64,000 bases of DNA from Vitis vinifera (GCF_030704535.1 NC_081810.1:22854501-22918500); one strand, 5' to 3'. Shown: positions 24,001-37,406, numbered from the stretch's first letter. Notes: a model not told the origin generated them from the letters alone. Translations and numbers: made by a program.

Positions 24001-27000
24001 AACTTTTGGGAAGGGGGTAGAACTCCCAAGCTCTAGGCAAGAGTAAAGGGACATCACAAAGAAAGAACCGCTGTGTCTCCAGCCTTAACACATGATGTAG
24101 AACAACCCTAGGATGGTTGCCTACACTCAAAAGTAGGTGGGCTAGGGTTTTTATTTTAGGGTGTAAGGAGAGGAACAAAAAATAAAGTTTATGGAAGAGA
24201 AAAAATAAAATAAAATAAAATAGAGAGAATGAAGAAACAACAAATAAAATATAGAAATCTTAGGGTCTCACTAAGGCCTTCTAAGAGTCTTACTTAAAAG
24301 AAAATCAATGGAGTCTCACCATTGAGGATTGAAACACTTGCAATGAAAAAAACATAATATTATTAATATCGATCAATTCATTGCTTTGATTTATATTGAT
24401 AGCCTTATTTATAGGTTTCTATAAGAAATCTAAAATCTATTAGGATTCTAATAACCGATAATGACTCTTATTATAATATCTAAAATCTACTAGGACTCTA
24501 ATAACATATTATGACTCAAATTTTAATTATATTATAACATAACTAGCTAATCTTAATTTGACTTCAATAAATACTAATCCTAATTTAATTCCAATTAATA
24601 TTAATCCTATTTAGAGTTTATTTATGTCTTCCATTTCCTCTAATAGACTTTAAAAGACTTTCCTCCATCAACACCTTATCTTCTACTCCCCCATTCACTA
24701 TCTTATCTTGAAACTTGAATAGAAAATGCTCCATAATATCAATCTCCCAATTGTTTAGATTCCTAGAGTTAGGATTCCAACAACCACTACCATTAAACCG
24801 ATTCCACGATTCTGCCACCCACACCTCCTTTGAGCTAGCTAAGGCAAACAAAGAAGGGAAAGACTCACACAATAGATCATTACCACACCACCTACCCTTC
24901 CAAAACTTAACCCTTCTTCCATTGCCCACACAAAATGAGACTTTAGTGTTAAATATTGCCCACAATTTCCTTATAGCTTTCCAAAGCCCAACCCCATACC
25001 CATCACACACTTCCTTAGAACACCACCCCCCTTCAACTTCCTCATATTTACCCTTTATAAATTGCTTCCATAAAGCTTCCCTTTCCATTGCATACCACTA
25101 AATCCACTTGGTAAGAAGAGTCTTGTTGAGCAAATCAAAGTGCCTAACACCCAACCTCCCATTTTTCTTATCTAAGCAAACAGAAGCCCATTTCACTAAA
25201 TGAGACTTTCTCTCTAAATACCCTCTACCCCAAAGGAAACGCCTTTGAATTTGTTGCAATCCCATCCTCACTTTCCTTGGCATTTGGAAAAGTGACATAA
25301 AGTAGATGGCAAACTAGATAAAGTGCTTTGAATCAGAGTAAGCCTCTCCCCTTTGGAAATATATTTTTTCCACAAAGCCAATCTTTTGTGGAACCTATGT
25401 TCCACCCCAACCCAAACCGCCAAAGAATTTGAAGGGGCACCAAGGGGAAGACCCAAATAAGAAGTTGGAAGATCTCCCACCTTACAACCTAGAACAAAAG
25501 CCAAAACTTCTCTGCCCTCCCAATTGGGATGAGCTCGCTCTTGCATAGATTTATCTTCAAGCCCGAAATAGCTTCAAACCATATAAGTAACCAACTTAAG
25601 TAGTTCGTTTCAGTATAAGAGGCCTCACAAAAAACCTAAGTATCATCAACAAACAACATATGGGAAATCTCCAGACCCTCACCACCTCTACTATTCACCT
25701 TGAAACCAGGCAAATAACCACCCTCTCTAGCCCTCCCAAGAAGGCAACCTAGTGCTTCCATTGCTAGCACAAATAGATATGATGAGAGTGGGTCCCCATG
25801 TCTCACGTCCCTAGGGCTTTGAAAAGAGCCAAAAGGAGAGCCATTAACCAAAACCGAAAAACTTGTTGACATACACCATCTAATCCAATTGATCCATTTC
25901 TCCCCAAATCCCATAAGGTCCAAAACCAAAAGCAAGAACTCTCGATTTACATGATAATAGGCCTTCTCAATATCAAGCTTACACAGCACCCCGCAATTGT
26001 TGCTTCTCAACATAGAGTCAATGGCTTTGTTCTAAGTAGGTTGATGATCAGAGCAAAGGAAACTGGGCTAACTGAGGGTTTCTTTGTGGGGAGGGATAGG
26101 ACTAGAGTGTCTTTGTTACAGTTTGCAGATGACACCATCTTTTTCTCTAAAGCCTCTCTGGAACGTCTTCAAAACCTCAAGATTATCCTTTTGGTTTTTG
26201 GGCAAGTATCTGGTTTAAAAATCAACTTAGAAAAAAGCACAATTTCAGGTATTAACACTAGGCAGGAGTTGTTATCTAGTTTGACCTCGGTTTTTTATTG
26301 CAGAGTGTCAGAGTGCCCTTTGTCTTATCTAGGCCTTCCATTGGGAGGGAACCCAAAGACTATAGGCTTTTGGGATCCGTCAGTTGAGAGAATTTCGAGG
26401 AGATTGGATGGTTGGAAAAAAACCTTTTTTGTCTTTGGGAGGGAAGATTACTTTAATTCAGTCTTGTTTGTCTCACATCCCTAGCTACTTCCTCTCCCTC
26501 TTTAAAATCCCAGCATCAACAGCTTCAAAGATTGAGAAGATGCAAAGGGATTTTCTTTGGTCTGGGGCGGGGGAAGGGGAGAAAGATCATCTTATCAGAT
26601 GGGATGTTGTTAGTAGACCAAAAGAGTTGGAAGGTTTGGGTTTTGGGAAGACTTCTCTGAGAAATATTGCTCTCTTAGGGAAATGGCTTTAGAGGTTCCC
26701 TAGAGAAAGGAGTGGTCTTTGGCATAAAGTTATTGCGAGTATATATGGGACACATCCTAATGGATGGGACGCCAACATGGTGGTTAGATGGTCACACAGA
26801 TGTCCTTGAAAGGCTATATTGCTCAAGTTTTCCAGGTTTTTTCCCCTTTTGTCTACCTAGTGGTGGGCAATGGGGAGAGAATTCGTTTTTGGGAAGATCT
26901 TTGGTGGGGTAACCAAACTTTGTGCTCTCAATTTGCTGATCTTTATAGAGTTATTTCTATAAAAAACCTCACTATCTCAAATGTCCTTGGAAATTCCTTT

Positions 27001-30000
27001 CCACTGTCTTGGAATTTTAATTTTTGCCACAATCTTACTGATTCAGAAATTGATCTCCTTCAGAGATTAATGTCCTCCCTTAGCTCAGTCCTTTTCTCTC
27101 CTTCTTTGGTAGATTCAAGAGCGTGGTCTTTATCATCGTCAGGCTTGTTTTCAGTGAAATTTTTTTTCTTGGCCTTATCAAAAGTCTCAAATCCTATCTT
27201 GTTCCTTCCGGCCAAGTTTTTGTGAAGTTCAAAAGCCCCTTCAAAGGTTAAGGCCCTCGCTTGGTTAGTAGCACATGGGAAGGTAAACTCCAATGATAAG
27301 TTGCAATTGAGAAGACCCTACAAATCACTCTGTCCTCAATGGTGCATTCTTTGCAAAGGAAATGGAGATTCAATCGACCACCTTTTTCTTCATTATCCTG
27401 TTACCATTGGACTCTGGCACAAGTTGTTCAATCTAGCAGGGTTGGTTTGAGTCCCTCCAAGGAGTTTTGAGGACATGTTGGTTATTGTTTTTAAAGACTT
27501 GGGGAACTCATTATGAGGCAAGACACTTTGGCAAATCATTTGCCTTACTTTGGTTTGGATGGTGTGGCAAGAGAGAAACAATAGGATCTTTGAGGATAAG
27601 GGGAGAACGGAAGAGATGTTATGAGATTTGATTCTGTTCTATTCCTCTCTATGGGCTTCTTGTACTGAAGCTTTTAAAGGAGTTCCTCTAAGTGTTTTAC
27701 AACTCAACTAGATTGCAGTTTGCGCTTCAAAAGTTTGAGAATGTTGGGGTTTATTTTTGTTTTTAGATTTCTATTGTTGGGAGTTTTCTCTTTTGTTCAG
27801 TTTGTGTAGGAAGGATCTCTCATCCTTCCCTTGGTTTCTTCTCTTTCTTTTGTATCTTTTCTTCTATTAATATATTTTTCTTCGTTTCTAATCAAAAAAA
27901 AAAAAACCATAGAGTCAATGGCTTCTTCAATAGCTATAAGCACCACATCTAGAATTTGTCTACTCTCTACAAAGGCATTTTGAAACTTGGAGACCACTTT
28001 AGTCACCACCTTTTTAAGCCTATTAGCCAACACTTTAGCCAATAACTTTTAGAGGCTACCCACCAAGCTAATAGGCCTGAAATCTTTAAGATCCCCAACA
28101 CCTACCCCCCTCCTCTCTCCCCCTTCCCTCCCTCTTCTCTTTTCTCTCTTTGGAACCAACACCAGAAAGGTCGCATTAAGGCTTCTTACAAATGAACCTT
28201 GATCATGAAAATCATTTAAAAAACCCATCACATCTTCTTTAACAAAGTCCCAACTAAATTGCCAAAAGGCCGTTAAGAAACCATCCAACCTAGGAGCTTT
28301 GTCCTTGTTTAAATCTGAAAGGGCAGCAAGCACCTCTTCCCTTAGTAAAGGCTCCTCCAACTTTGCTGCATCTTGGACATCTAAAAGGTTAAACATCATA
28401 TTCCTAATGGAGGGTCGCCACTCCCCTTGTTCCGAAAGGAAGTTGAGAAAGGCTCGAACAATCCCCTCATAAATGGCTACCTCCCTCCATTAAATAAACC
28501 CCTTTAATCTTTAGCTTAGCCAAAGCGTTCCTTCTTTTATTTGCATTTTCCATTTTTTGGAAGAAATTGGCGTTTCTATCCCCTTCCTTTAACCACACCT
28601 CCCTAGATTTCTGCCTTCAGCTAGTCTCTTCCATAAGAGCCCATTTACGGAACTCCACCCTTGCAGCCACATCTTCTTAAGTTAAAATTCCCAACCTTTC
28701 TTTTGCATCCCGAAAGCCCAACTTGAGAAAGGGCCAAATTCTTCCTGACGGCCACATTACCAAATACCTCTATTGTTCCATCTTTTCAAATTAGCCTTCA
28801 GGCTCTTCAATTTCTCAACCAAAATGAAGTTGTGAGAACCCCTAAAGTTTTGTTCCATCTTTAAAGCCTTCCTCCTTCAACCACATATTTTTTAATCTAA
28901 AAGGAAAAAGTCTTCTTTGTACGCCACCCTCCATCCAACAAGATGGGTGAATGATCTGGCACAAATCTAAGAAGAATGCACTGGACTACTCTACTACAAT
29001 GATCTTCCCACCTCTCAAAGACCAAAAAGCAATCTAATCTCGACTGAGATTGGTTATTTAAGCCCCCACTCCAAGTAAATGACTCCCCATTTAGTGGAAG
29101 ATCTCTGAGCTGCAAGTCCTCAACTTCAGAAAACCTTCTCATATCTGTAGACAGCCAACAAGCACCATCACATTCCCCTGGAAACCTATGTTGAAATCAC
29201 CTCTTATACACCACGAATCATTCCAAAGCCCATTAGTGACCGCCAACTCTACCCCCAACCTTCTCTATCACTCCCAATGGAAGGTCCATAAACCACCATG
29301 AGAATCCAAATGAAACTGTCCTCTCAATTTTTGAAGTGGTTGTGCTCATCTACCTCCAATCCCACCAATTCAAGCACCCTAAAGTCCCAAAAGACTAGGA
29401 TACCATCATACTATAGCTGCATCTATCCATTTACCATTATACTATAGTTGCATCTATGCATTTGCGCATGCCTAGGAAATTTCCAAACAACAAGAAATGA
29501 AGTGAAAAAAATGAGGAGAAAGGGCCCAAAAAATATAAAAGGGAGGTAATCACACTGAATATAGGCAAAAGAGAGAATTGTTTTAAAAAATTTGAACTTA
29601 AATTAAATATATTAGGTATGCACATGATAATACTTCATGAAGTTTACATGTAAAAAAGATCTCGCGACACAAGCATTGAGTATGGGATCTTCACCCGCAT
29701 ATAACCAAGTATAAAATGCACATTCTCAATTCTCCTCAGCACCAGTGTATTATCAACATCCTAGAATCTCTCACTTTTTTAACTACCATATGTTGAACAT
29801 AAGTAAAAATCATTGTTATAGAATATGAGGAACTCCCAGTTTCCTGGAGAACACCAATGTGAAAAGTTGAAATCTGAATTCTAAATAAGGAAACTCCAGG
29901 TGCATTGCCAAACACCAAGGAAGAATCCAAACAATGAACTGAAATATACTAATACAAAGGATGAATTTCCAGATTTCTGTAAGCACCCATCAACTGATTG

Positions 30001-31048
30001 ATACCAAGAAAAAACTGAATCTAAAGGGGATACTTCCTGGTAGACCAAATGGCATGTGAAGAGTTATCACTCTAGTAAGTCGCTTAAATGAGCATTAAAT
30101 ACATTATAAACCTAAAACAGCATAAGTTGTCCATAAACTGTTCAACTTAGAAAGTTCCACTTCAACACACATAAATTTAGACAGAGAGAGAGAGAGAGAG
30201 AGAACATAAAAACTCAACAGACCTTGCTAGAAACCGTATGTAGGCCAGAAGGCACTGACGATATTCATTAGCAGACTTTAAAGCTAATGAGGATGCCAAC
30301 TGAGATTCCAAATGAGCACGTGTCTGCACGCCATCATCGGTCACCCTGAAACATCAAATTAACTATAAGTCAAACTCTAGAGGCAAGGACCAAGTTAATA
30401 AAATTGAAAAAGGTTATAAAGCTAATCAGCATCAAAAGACATTTAAATAGATGTCAGTTGCCATGAGACAAACATCTAGAGAGAGCACAAAATTTTGGGG
30501 ACAGGAGGTGCGATGAGAGATCATAGTGATACAGTGTTGAGGGCTTTTGCCAACCCAACTATAGAGGGTTTGGCCATCAAGGAAGAGATTCTAGCCTTTT
30601 TAGAAGGTTTGAAGCAAGCCAAGGCCCTGAACAAACAAGCAAGGTGATTCAAAAAATATTATTTTGTAGGTATCTGAAAAGGAAAGAGGCCCTTTGAAGT
30701 ATGATAGGTTGCTTTGGCAAATTGTAGATATTATCAGTGACTTGGATGGTTCTTTCTCTTAGCAAATCATGTTGCAAATTAACTAGGCCAAGCAAGGAGC
30801 TAGTCAGTTAGTATTTTTTGTTGGAAATTTCTTACCTCTTTGAGATGAGGAGCGTCTTTGTATATTTACATCACACATTTAAGCTGTATGGATTTTTATT
30901 TTTTTTTTGTTTTAAACATAGAAGTTTTGCTCCACTCTACTTTTTATTTTGATCAGTTGTAAGTATTTTTTGGAAAGATTTCTTGTCCTTCTATGTATTT
31001 TATCTCATTTTTAATGAAGTTGGTCCTAATTATAACAAATAAATAAAA

Positions 31049-31126
<78 letters not shown>

Positions 31127-34100
31127 GTTTTTTATGTGGGAATATGGAGTTCAGAAATTGATATCATGAACAATCATGAAAACACAACAGGGATTTTCAG
31201 AGCGTTGGATAAAAGCCATGTGTTTTCACAAAAAGAAAAAATTGAAGGAAAAAATGTTAGTTATAAAAGACAAAAAATTAGCCTGGGAATAGCACACCAA
31301 CCTTCAAGACATACATAAATACATACATATACATTCATCCAATAACCTATTCAATTTCTGCAAATATTTGCAATCAAAGGGATATTCACTTTCAGGAAAC
31401 ATTATATTTTATACTGTAAGATTAAGTGAACATGGTCAATGAAAATTTCAGGCATAAATTCAAACAAAAAAAAAAATCCAGAAGAATTTCCTACAGAAAA
31501 TACAGACCTGTTCCAGCCTGGCTTTCTGGCCAAAAATTTCCTTACATCCACCTGCAGTGTAGCCAGCTCACCACTTTGAATTAAACCCAAATTCCAGGAG
31601 CTCGCAAAATTTGATCCAGGAAAGCAGTCATCCACAACCCTCAGCCAACACATGAGGCTCATATCAAAAAGGAAGGCATGGCGAGTGGCTAGAATAACAA
31701 GTGGAGAACCGGATTTTGCTAACTTTGCAGATATAACTTTGATTGTTCCTGGAAAGATGTAATAAAAGCATCATAAACATCCAGTTTGCCATTACACATG
31801 TAAGAGAACCTAAAACAAAGTCCACACCCCCTATGGTCAAGAAAATAACCGTCAGCCAAGTACCACGAACAAACAAAAAGCTCTCTAAACCCCATGTGGA
31901 CAGCTATCAGCCTATGACTATGAACCAGAAAAAAAATTAAAATTAAAATTAAAATTAAAAAAGGGCTGTTATCTTATCCAAACTCAAGTTTTTTCCATTA
32001 CCTGCATCTTTGGCAGACGAGTTTAAATCTGAAGTAATTAAACAAGCCAATGTGTCATGAAGGAGACAATTCCTGTTGAATAGGTCCCACACAAACAGTG
32101 ATCCCTTCCTTGTGACAAGCAACAATTTCCAACACTCATCACAGTCGATAAAAACTGCTGCAGATCCCATCATCATGGTTGGTAAGGCCCGTCTCCCACA
32201 CTTTGTATAAACCTTCACAAGGACAAATATAAATGAATATGGTGCAATGCTTCTAATCAAATGATGAAAGTTTGTATATAAATTCATGGACATGATAGAT
32301 GTCAATTCTTCTGAAGAAATAACAGAAGTTTATATTTAAATTTGGCTATGTGAAAGATATTTCAACATTAATGAACTTGAATATTTTTGCAAAACTATAA
32401 CCAACTTGTGAACCCCATGTTGTCTAATTGGCATTCAAACTACAAAAATCAGCCTAGAAAAGCTATTACCTTTTTTTAATGCCCACATTAAAAAACTGGT
32501 CGTTGCTAATGTGTAAGTTACTTTTTATTGTCAATTGAGAGTCAATTTCTTCTAAAAGAAAAGTTTAAAACTGTCCAATTTCTGCACAAGCATACCAATA
32601 ACTTGGCAATTTGGCAAAGAAAAATAAAATTGCATTTCTCATTCCATACATTCCAGGGCTTTAATTTTTATAGCTAGTGAATAATATATTGCAGAAACTT
32701 AAATAGTTACATTGATCCAGCCAAGCATTGTATGTGTGTGATTGTCTGCATTAGTGCGTGCACATGCCCAAGTCAGGCAGAGCACTCAGAATCCAACATC
32801 GGATTAGAAATAATTTCAAATGCATGGGCTTCACATACAGCCAAGCATAGAAGTAAATTTGGTAGTGATAAGAAATAATCAACAGTTCTATTTATGTCTT
32901 CAGCATCTCTCCTCAACATTAACAATAAGCTGTATGTTGGAATTTCAGAATATATAAGATATAGAATGTACAGATATATTTAATCTACAAGGTTTTTAAG
33001 GTATTAACCTAAAAAGATCATAAAAAATTTTAGCATAAAAATTTTTAAAAAAAAAAAGGATAAAGAATCTGCTTCAATGTAGCCTTAGTGCATGAAAATG
33101 AGTTTTTGCACCATTGGGGAATCCACATCCAATTTAAAATGGCCTGTTTTTAGTTTCCATTTTTTGGATTTTTTTTCCCTTTTTTGTACTTTATTTTCAT
33201 GTTTATCTTTAGCAATGAGGTCAATCATGAAGTGAACTTTTTTCTATTTTTTCAAGGACTAGGAATAATTCTAGTTAGCTAAGGTGAAAGCTATAAATAC
33301 TTCGCTATAGCCAGGGTTTAAAGATTATTATTCTTATTATTTGTCAATAAAATTAGTATTTCTTAAATTCCTCTTGGTATTCTATTAAAAAAAATGGTCT
33401 TATTTCATTATCTACTTTTCTTGGCATTCCTTCAAAACAAGAAACTAGACACCCTAGTCTTTAGTATTTGCTCTAGGAAATATTAACAAGTTTTAAGGAA
33501 AGTCATTTTTTTCTTGTTACTTAAACTTGTCCCAACATACAAATTGTGCCAGTTTCTGTCCATGCACAATTGATCAAGAATTCAAGGCTTTTCTACACAC
33601 TGTGCCTTTTGGTGACTAGGCTTAAGGTTTCGCAGTTTTACCTGTAGGCATCCATCTTCACACCCAACAGCCCAGAAGTTAGCATTTCCAGCCAAAACAG
33701 TGACTTTCCCAGATATTCTATCAGACCAAAGGGTTTCAGCCCCCCTCGTGCAAGTAATTTCTGTTTCTTTCATCATAAATGTATTTCCCATCCCAACAAG
33801 GTCATTGACAGCATGTTCCCTTGGATGAGCTTCCAAGCAAACTGGTATAGTATCTTCTGCTTCCTTCTTATCAAACACCTTAATTGAAAGGGTAGTACTA
33901 CAAGCAGCGATAGAAGCAGAAGCCTTCACACTTCCCAATTGATCCACATTTATACCCCCATCCCTGCCTGCAGAAACTGGAATCTTCTCAATAACCAGGC
34001 TATCAGTAATGGTAGCCCTAGCTGTGACCCCAGAGCGCTCCTTTGAATCGTGGCTTCCAATAAAAGTTCTCTTGATAGAACCCTCTTTAGTGACACCATC

Positions 34101-37100
34101 AGTAAGACCCATTCCATTACCATCATTTTGATGATCAGTTGAAATGAGAGGGAAGTCAAGTCCTTGAGTCTGGGATCCTCCAGACATATTTTCCAGCTGA
34201 ACAGGCATCCCAACTGCCTCTGGTATAATCCTCTTTCTGCCATCTGGACGCCTATATTCTCTTTGCTTAACAGGACTTGAGATCCGAGCAGAAGTTGCCA
34301 CTTTATTTAACCCATCGCCATTAGCTCCTCCACTCTTCTTCCCATCATCATCATGAGACTCAGAAGCCTTTGTTGTAAGCCCCAAATTGGTAGAAGGTTT
34401 TACAGGTGCTTGGTTTTGATGGACATCAGAAGCAACCTTTTTACCAGGGGTTTGCTTAGCTGATGCTGCTTCAAGCAACAACTGTGCGGGGCTTTCTGCT
34501 AAATTTGCCTGTCTACCTCTGACATCACCATAACGGCTTCTCTTTAACTCATCCAATTCAGCATCACTTATCCTATTGCCGAGTTCTTTCACCTCAAAAT
34601 GGAAAGTAGCCACTGTCCCATCCAAGGAACAGGCAAAGAGAGAATACCCATCAGGACTCCTGTTTCCAAAAAGGAAGAATAAAAGAATCATGGCAAGAAA
34701 GAAACAGGGAAAATGAAAAACAAAGATTCATATTTAACATACAAATCAATGACATCAAGTTAATGATTTTCTACAAGAAATATTCTAACCATTGACAAGT
34801 GAACTTACCAGGATAAATCCACAACACTTTGAGAAAAGAAATGCTTGGCCACAAAGAGAGGACGAGCACTTGCAGTAGTCCATACAGTTATAGTTCTGTC
34901 CTGACTTCCAATGGCAATAACATTGTATGGCTGTGATTCTTTCCCGCCAGTCTTGGATGCTCCATTTGCCCAGCCAACGGGTGCAGCTTTTCCTTCTGAA
35001 GCATTGGAGAAATTTCTTCTAAACATTGAATGATTGAACTTGACCACAATAACAGGGGCATTGTGACCTAAGAAGTCAAAAGTGGCAGACCATTCCCCTC
35101 TCTCAAGAACAGGTGCAGAATGCCTTGGCTTTTGGAAACCATGAGTAGTAGTTATAAAATGGCCACAAGGTGACCACCCAAGCCGTCTAAAAAAGGTAGA
35201 TCCCAGCTGAAAAGGATATCTTGTCATTAGACTCATTACAAAACAGAAGGGCTCAAAAGGAAATAGATAAATTTCATTTATGAAGGAAAGACATACTGAT
35301 TTTGTCCAATGCCCATCTGTCCTGTGAGCCAGACTCCAGTCACTTGTTCGCCAAATGATGACAGTTTTATCATCTGATTGACTTGCAATGAAGGAGCCAA
35401 TAGGATCCCAAGTGACCCCTTTAACCAGGCTTGAGTGACCCCTAAGAACAGCAGTGCAGATCCCATTGCTCATGTTCCAGACATGGACTGTGTTGTCCAA
35501 ACTTCCGCTTGCCAATATCGAGTCATCAGGAGACCAATTAAGATCCACCTACTTTAGGCACATTAAAGCAACTCCCCAGTTAGACAGAACCTAGCTGGAT
35601 CAATCAGAGAGTCATATAATAAACTAAGGAGACATGATGACATGTGAAATTGAAATAATTCTATTTTATCTTACCGGAGCTTATAAAGGAAAATATGTAC
35701 TTGAAAATGAGGAAAATACATGAAGCAAAGATAAGTCATAATACAAAATAATCGCAATATCTTAAACATCAAGATTCCATGAGACAATATTGATTCTATG
35801 CATTAAGAAAACAAACTCATTTTGATTTCATGTAGAACAAAACATTTTGTCTTCATGATGTGTCCAAATGTCTTAGAGGAAGTGTTTTAATTACCACATC
35901 AGCAGTGTGACCTCTCAAAGTCATGGCTACTTTCCAATTTTCAACATCAGGGGGCTCTCCACTGCCAAATTCAGTGGTTCCTGACCCAGGCTTCCACTCA
36001 TGAATCAGAATCACTTGATCATCAGACCCTGATGCAACATACCGACCATGTTTAGCCCACCTAACACAGTTAACCGATCCAAAGTGATCACGGAGGGTTG
36101 CAAGCAGCCTGTGTACAGATTCATCATTTTCTAAGTCCCTGCCAACAGATTTCATGTTCCATATCCGAACCTGTATGCAATGACATCAAGGCATAAACAA
36201 TTATCTCTCTTGCTGAAGCAAAACAAGAATTCCCTGATATAAAGTGCACTAAAGCATCACAAATACAAGTTGTGACCAAATGGTCCAACACACAAGTCTT
36301 CTGTTTTAGGTGGCAAACTAAAGCTATTGATTGAACATGCTACACAAAATGTAATCGCATTAATACACACACAGAGACCTTAGAGATAGCGCATGAGCCT
36401 AAAGGTCAATTTTCCCATTAAATAGTAAAAATATATGTCAAAGTACTAAAAACATAAATATTGAAGACCAAAAAGCCACAATCCATGTTCCCTGCAATGA
36501 CACGAATCCAAATTGTTCAAAAGGTGGATTGATTTTGATGTTGAATAGCTATTTGACTGAACTGGATTGGAGATCAACTGAGAGAAACCAAACTTTCACC
36601 AATTCAATAAATGTTCTATAAATTAGATAACCCCCTCAAATTTCTTAGTATGATACAGGCTATATTTTAGTGGCATTATTTGGATTTCTCAACTCATTAA
36701 TCCAATTATATAAGAAAATCCTAAACAGCTATTAAACTTGGGAAAATTAAACAGTTCTTGTCAGACGCAAATTTCGAATCATATAAACCAAACTTTCACA
36801 CTGGGATTGGTGGATTATAATTTTTTGTTTTTTTTTCCTCAAATATCAAACAAGCAAACCTCTAAGACTATTATAATTTTTTTTTTTTGGCCCGCGTTTT
36901 CTCGGTGAACAAAAAGGATATAAAGTATGAGAGAGACTCAAATGTCAAAGCAACCCCGCTGGTAACTGAAAAACTAATGAAAAAAGAAAAAACAACAAAC
37001 AAATTTCGAGCATTGTGGAGTCTGGTTCCCTAAATAAAAAATTCTACCAAACAGTTGCATTGGGCTCAGTAGAGCAGTGGAAGTTGATGTCAGGCTTAAA

Positions 37101-37281
37101 TTTTCAAATTCCTTCCTTCTCCCACCATTTCTCAGCAACCAACCAGAACATAAAGAGTGAGAAAGATTTGTACCTTGTGGTCACCTCCACCAGTTGCAAA
37201 CCTAAGCCCTCCTGGCTGAATATCAATGGAGAAAATCTGCATGCCCTCATGCCTAATCCAACTGGGTTTCTCTGCAATCAT
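21043..37281 (-). CDS. HIRA: HIRA, histone H3.3 chaperone subunit
   Basis: Scaffold of the HIRA complex (with UBN and CABIN1 partners), which deposits histone H3.3 independently of replication in the nucleus. Exons in transcription order: 37281-37174, 36170-35895, 35548-35297, 35206-34809, 34659-33642, 32212-32002, 31748-31508, 30345-30223, 22810-22693, 21408-21043. All junctions are GT-AG and in phase; the total is 1036 aa, near the usual plant length. Residues 1 to about 370 form the WD40 propeller (for example [37 protein letters not shown]). The ASF1-binding B-domain-like motif [10 protein letters not shown] is at 481-490. The conserved HIRA C-terminal region follows, ending in [20 protein letters not shown] and a low-complexity acidic tail. 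Intron 8 (22811-30222) and intron 7 (30346-31507) are swollen with retroelements. The start is the first Met before [16 protein letters not shown], the standard HIRA N-terminus. Confidence 0.95.
22910..23279 (-). mobile_element. Short 5'-truncated LINE with 15-bp target duplication
   Basis: The inserted segment (about 22925-23264) ends on the minus strand in a poly(A) tail, seen as the T run just after 22922. It is flanked by perfect copies of CCAGCAAAGGACCTT at 22910-22924 and 23265-23279. Those are the hallmarks of target-primed reverse transcription. No domain remains. A 17-base C run lies at about 23172-23188 inside it. It lies about 100 bp upstream, in transcript sense, of the acceptor of HIRA exon 9 and was spliced out with intron 8. 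Confidence 0.85.
24135..24635. mobile_element. AT-rich insertion within the LINE relic, possibly a solo LTR
   Basis: The LINE post-RT protein similarity stops near 24640 and recognisable LINE 3' sequence resumes below about 24130. The intervening 500 bp is AT-rich, with CTAATCCTAATTTAATTCC-like runs and a TATTTATAGG TATA-like motif near 24410, as in many plant LTRs. No target duplication or TG...CA ends were confirmed, so the solo-LTR reading is inference. Confidence 0.3.
26011..27924 (+). mobile_element. 5'-truncated LINE nested in the LINE relic, with 17-bp target duplication
   Basis: The insert spans 26028-27907 and is flanked by perfect copies of CATAGAGTCAATGGCTT at 26011-26027 and 27908-27924. 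It starts inside reverse transcriptase and reads through the catalytic box [11 protein letters not shown] (about 26115), [27 protein letters not shown] and FLWSGAGEG. It ends with a zf-RVT-like tail (IDHLFLHYP near 27385) and a poly(A) tail at about 27893-27906. The frame shifts near 26430, stops after GKWL near 26692, and has later stops. It is the opposite strand and a different subfamily from its host LINE, but the same subfamily as the LINE at 59178-64000. Confidence 0.93.
30181..30202. repeat. (GA)n microsatellite
   Basis: A run of about 10 GA units in HIRA intron 8, about 20 bp downstream, in transcript sense, of the donor of exon 8 at 30222. Confidence 0.9.
30500..31048 (+). mobile_element. 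Retroelement tail with RNase H (RVT_3) fragment in HIRA intron 7
   Basis: From about 30505 the plus strand reads [20 protein letters not shown], then [20 protein letters not shown]. This is the start of the RNase H-like domain found at the 3' end of many plant non-LTR elements. A TGA follows at about 30645, and further degraded frame continues (for example [14 protein letters not shown] near 30710). The piece ends in an A-rich tail with AATAAATAAAA near 31038-31048. It is 5' truncated; no target duplication was found. Confidence 0.65.
31051..31127. repeat. (GT)27 followed by (GA)11 compound microsatellite
   Basis: GT repeats occupy 31051-31104 and GA repeats 31105-31127, immediately after the A-rich tail of the retroelement fragment. 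Microsatellites often seed at retroelement tails. The Cys-Val-rich reading frame across it is an artefact. Confidence 0.95.
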
Positions 37282-37406
37282 CCCTGAAAATCGATTCTCA
37301 AAACCCAGCAAAGTTTTTTAGTTTTTTCACCTTGTTCCTGCAAGAGCCACCAAAACGGCATACAAATTCATGGTCTTGGGACCCAAAAAGGGAAAAAAGA
37401 AAAAGA

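Larger units (their letters stand above)
23379..29405 (-). mobile_element. Older LINE relic in HIRA intron 8, interrupted by two insertions
   Basis: On the minus strand the order is typical of a plant L1. First is the tail of an APE-type endonuclease (about 28890-29400, [13 protein letters not shown], then a DHSP motif). Next is reverse transcriptase in two pieces (28399-27925, [13 protein letters not shown]; then 26010-25636, [20 protein letters not shown] and the catalytic FVDDT). A post-RT region follows (25546-24640, [16 protein letters not shown]). The 3' end is a poly(A) tail near 23379-23391. Many stops and frameshifts make it dead. It is broken at 26010/27925 by a plus-strand LINE and at about 24135-24635 by an AT-rich block. 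The 5' end is truncated inside the endonuclease. Confidence 0.85.

Noticed and set aside
23936..24178. 80-codon minus-strand frame
   Set aside because: It lies in the 3' part of the LINE relic and carries no intact domain; covered by that element.
31055..31318. Plus-strand frame rich in Cys-Val and Arg-Glu
   Set aside because: It is the translation of the (GT)n(GA)n microsatellite, not a gene.
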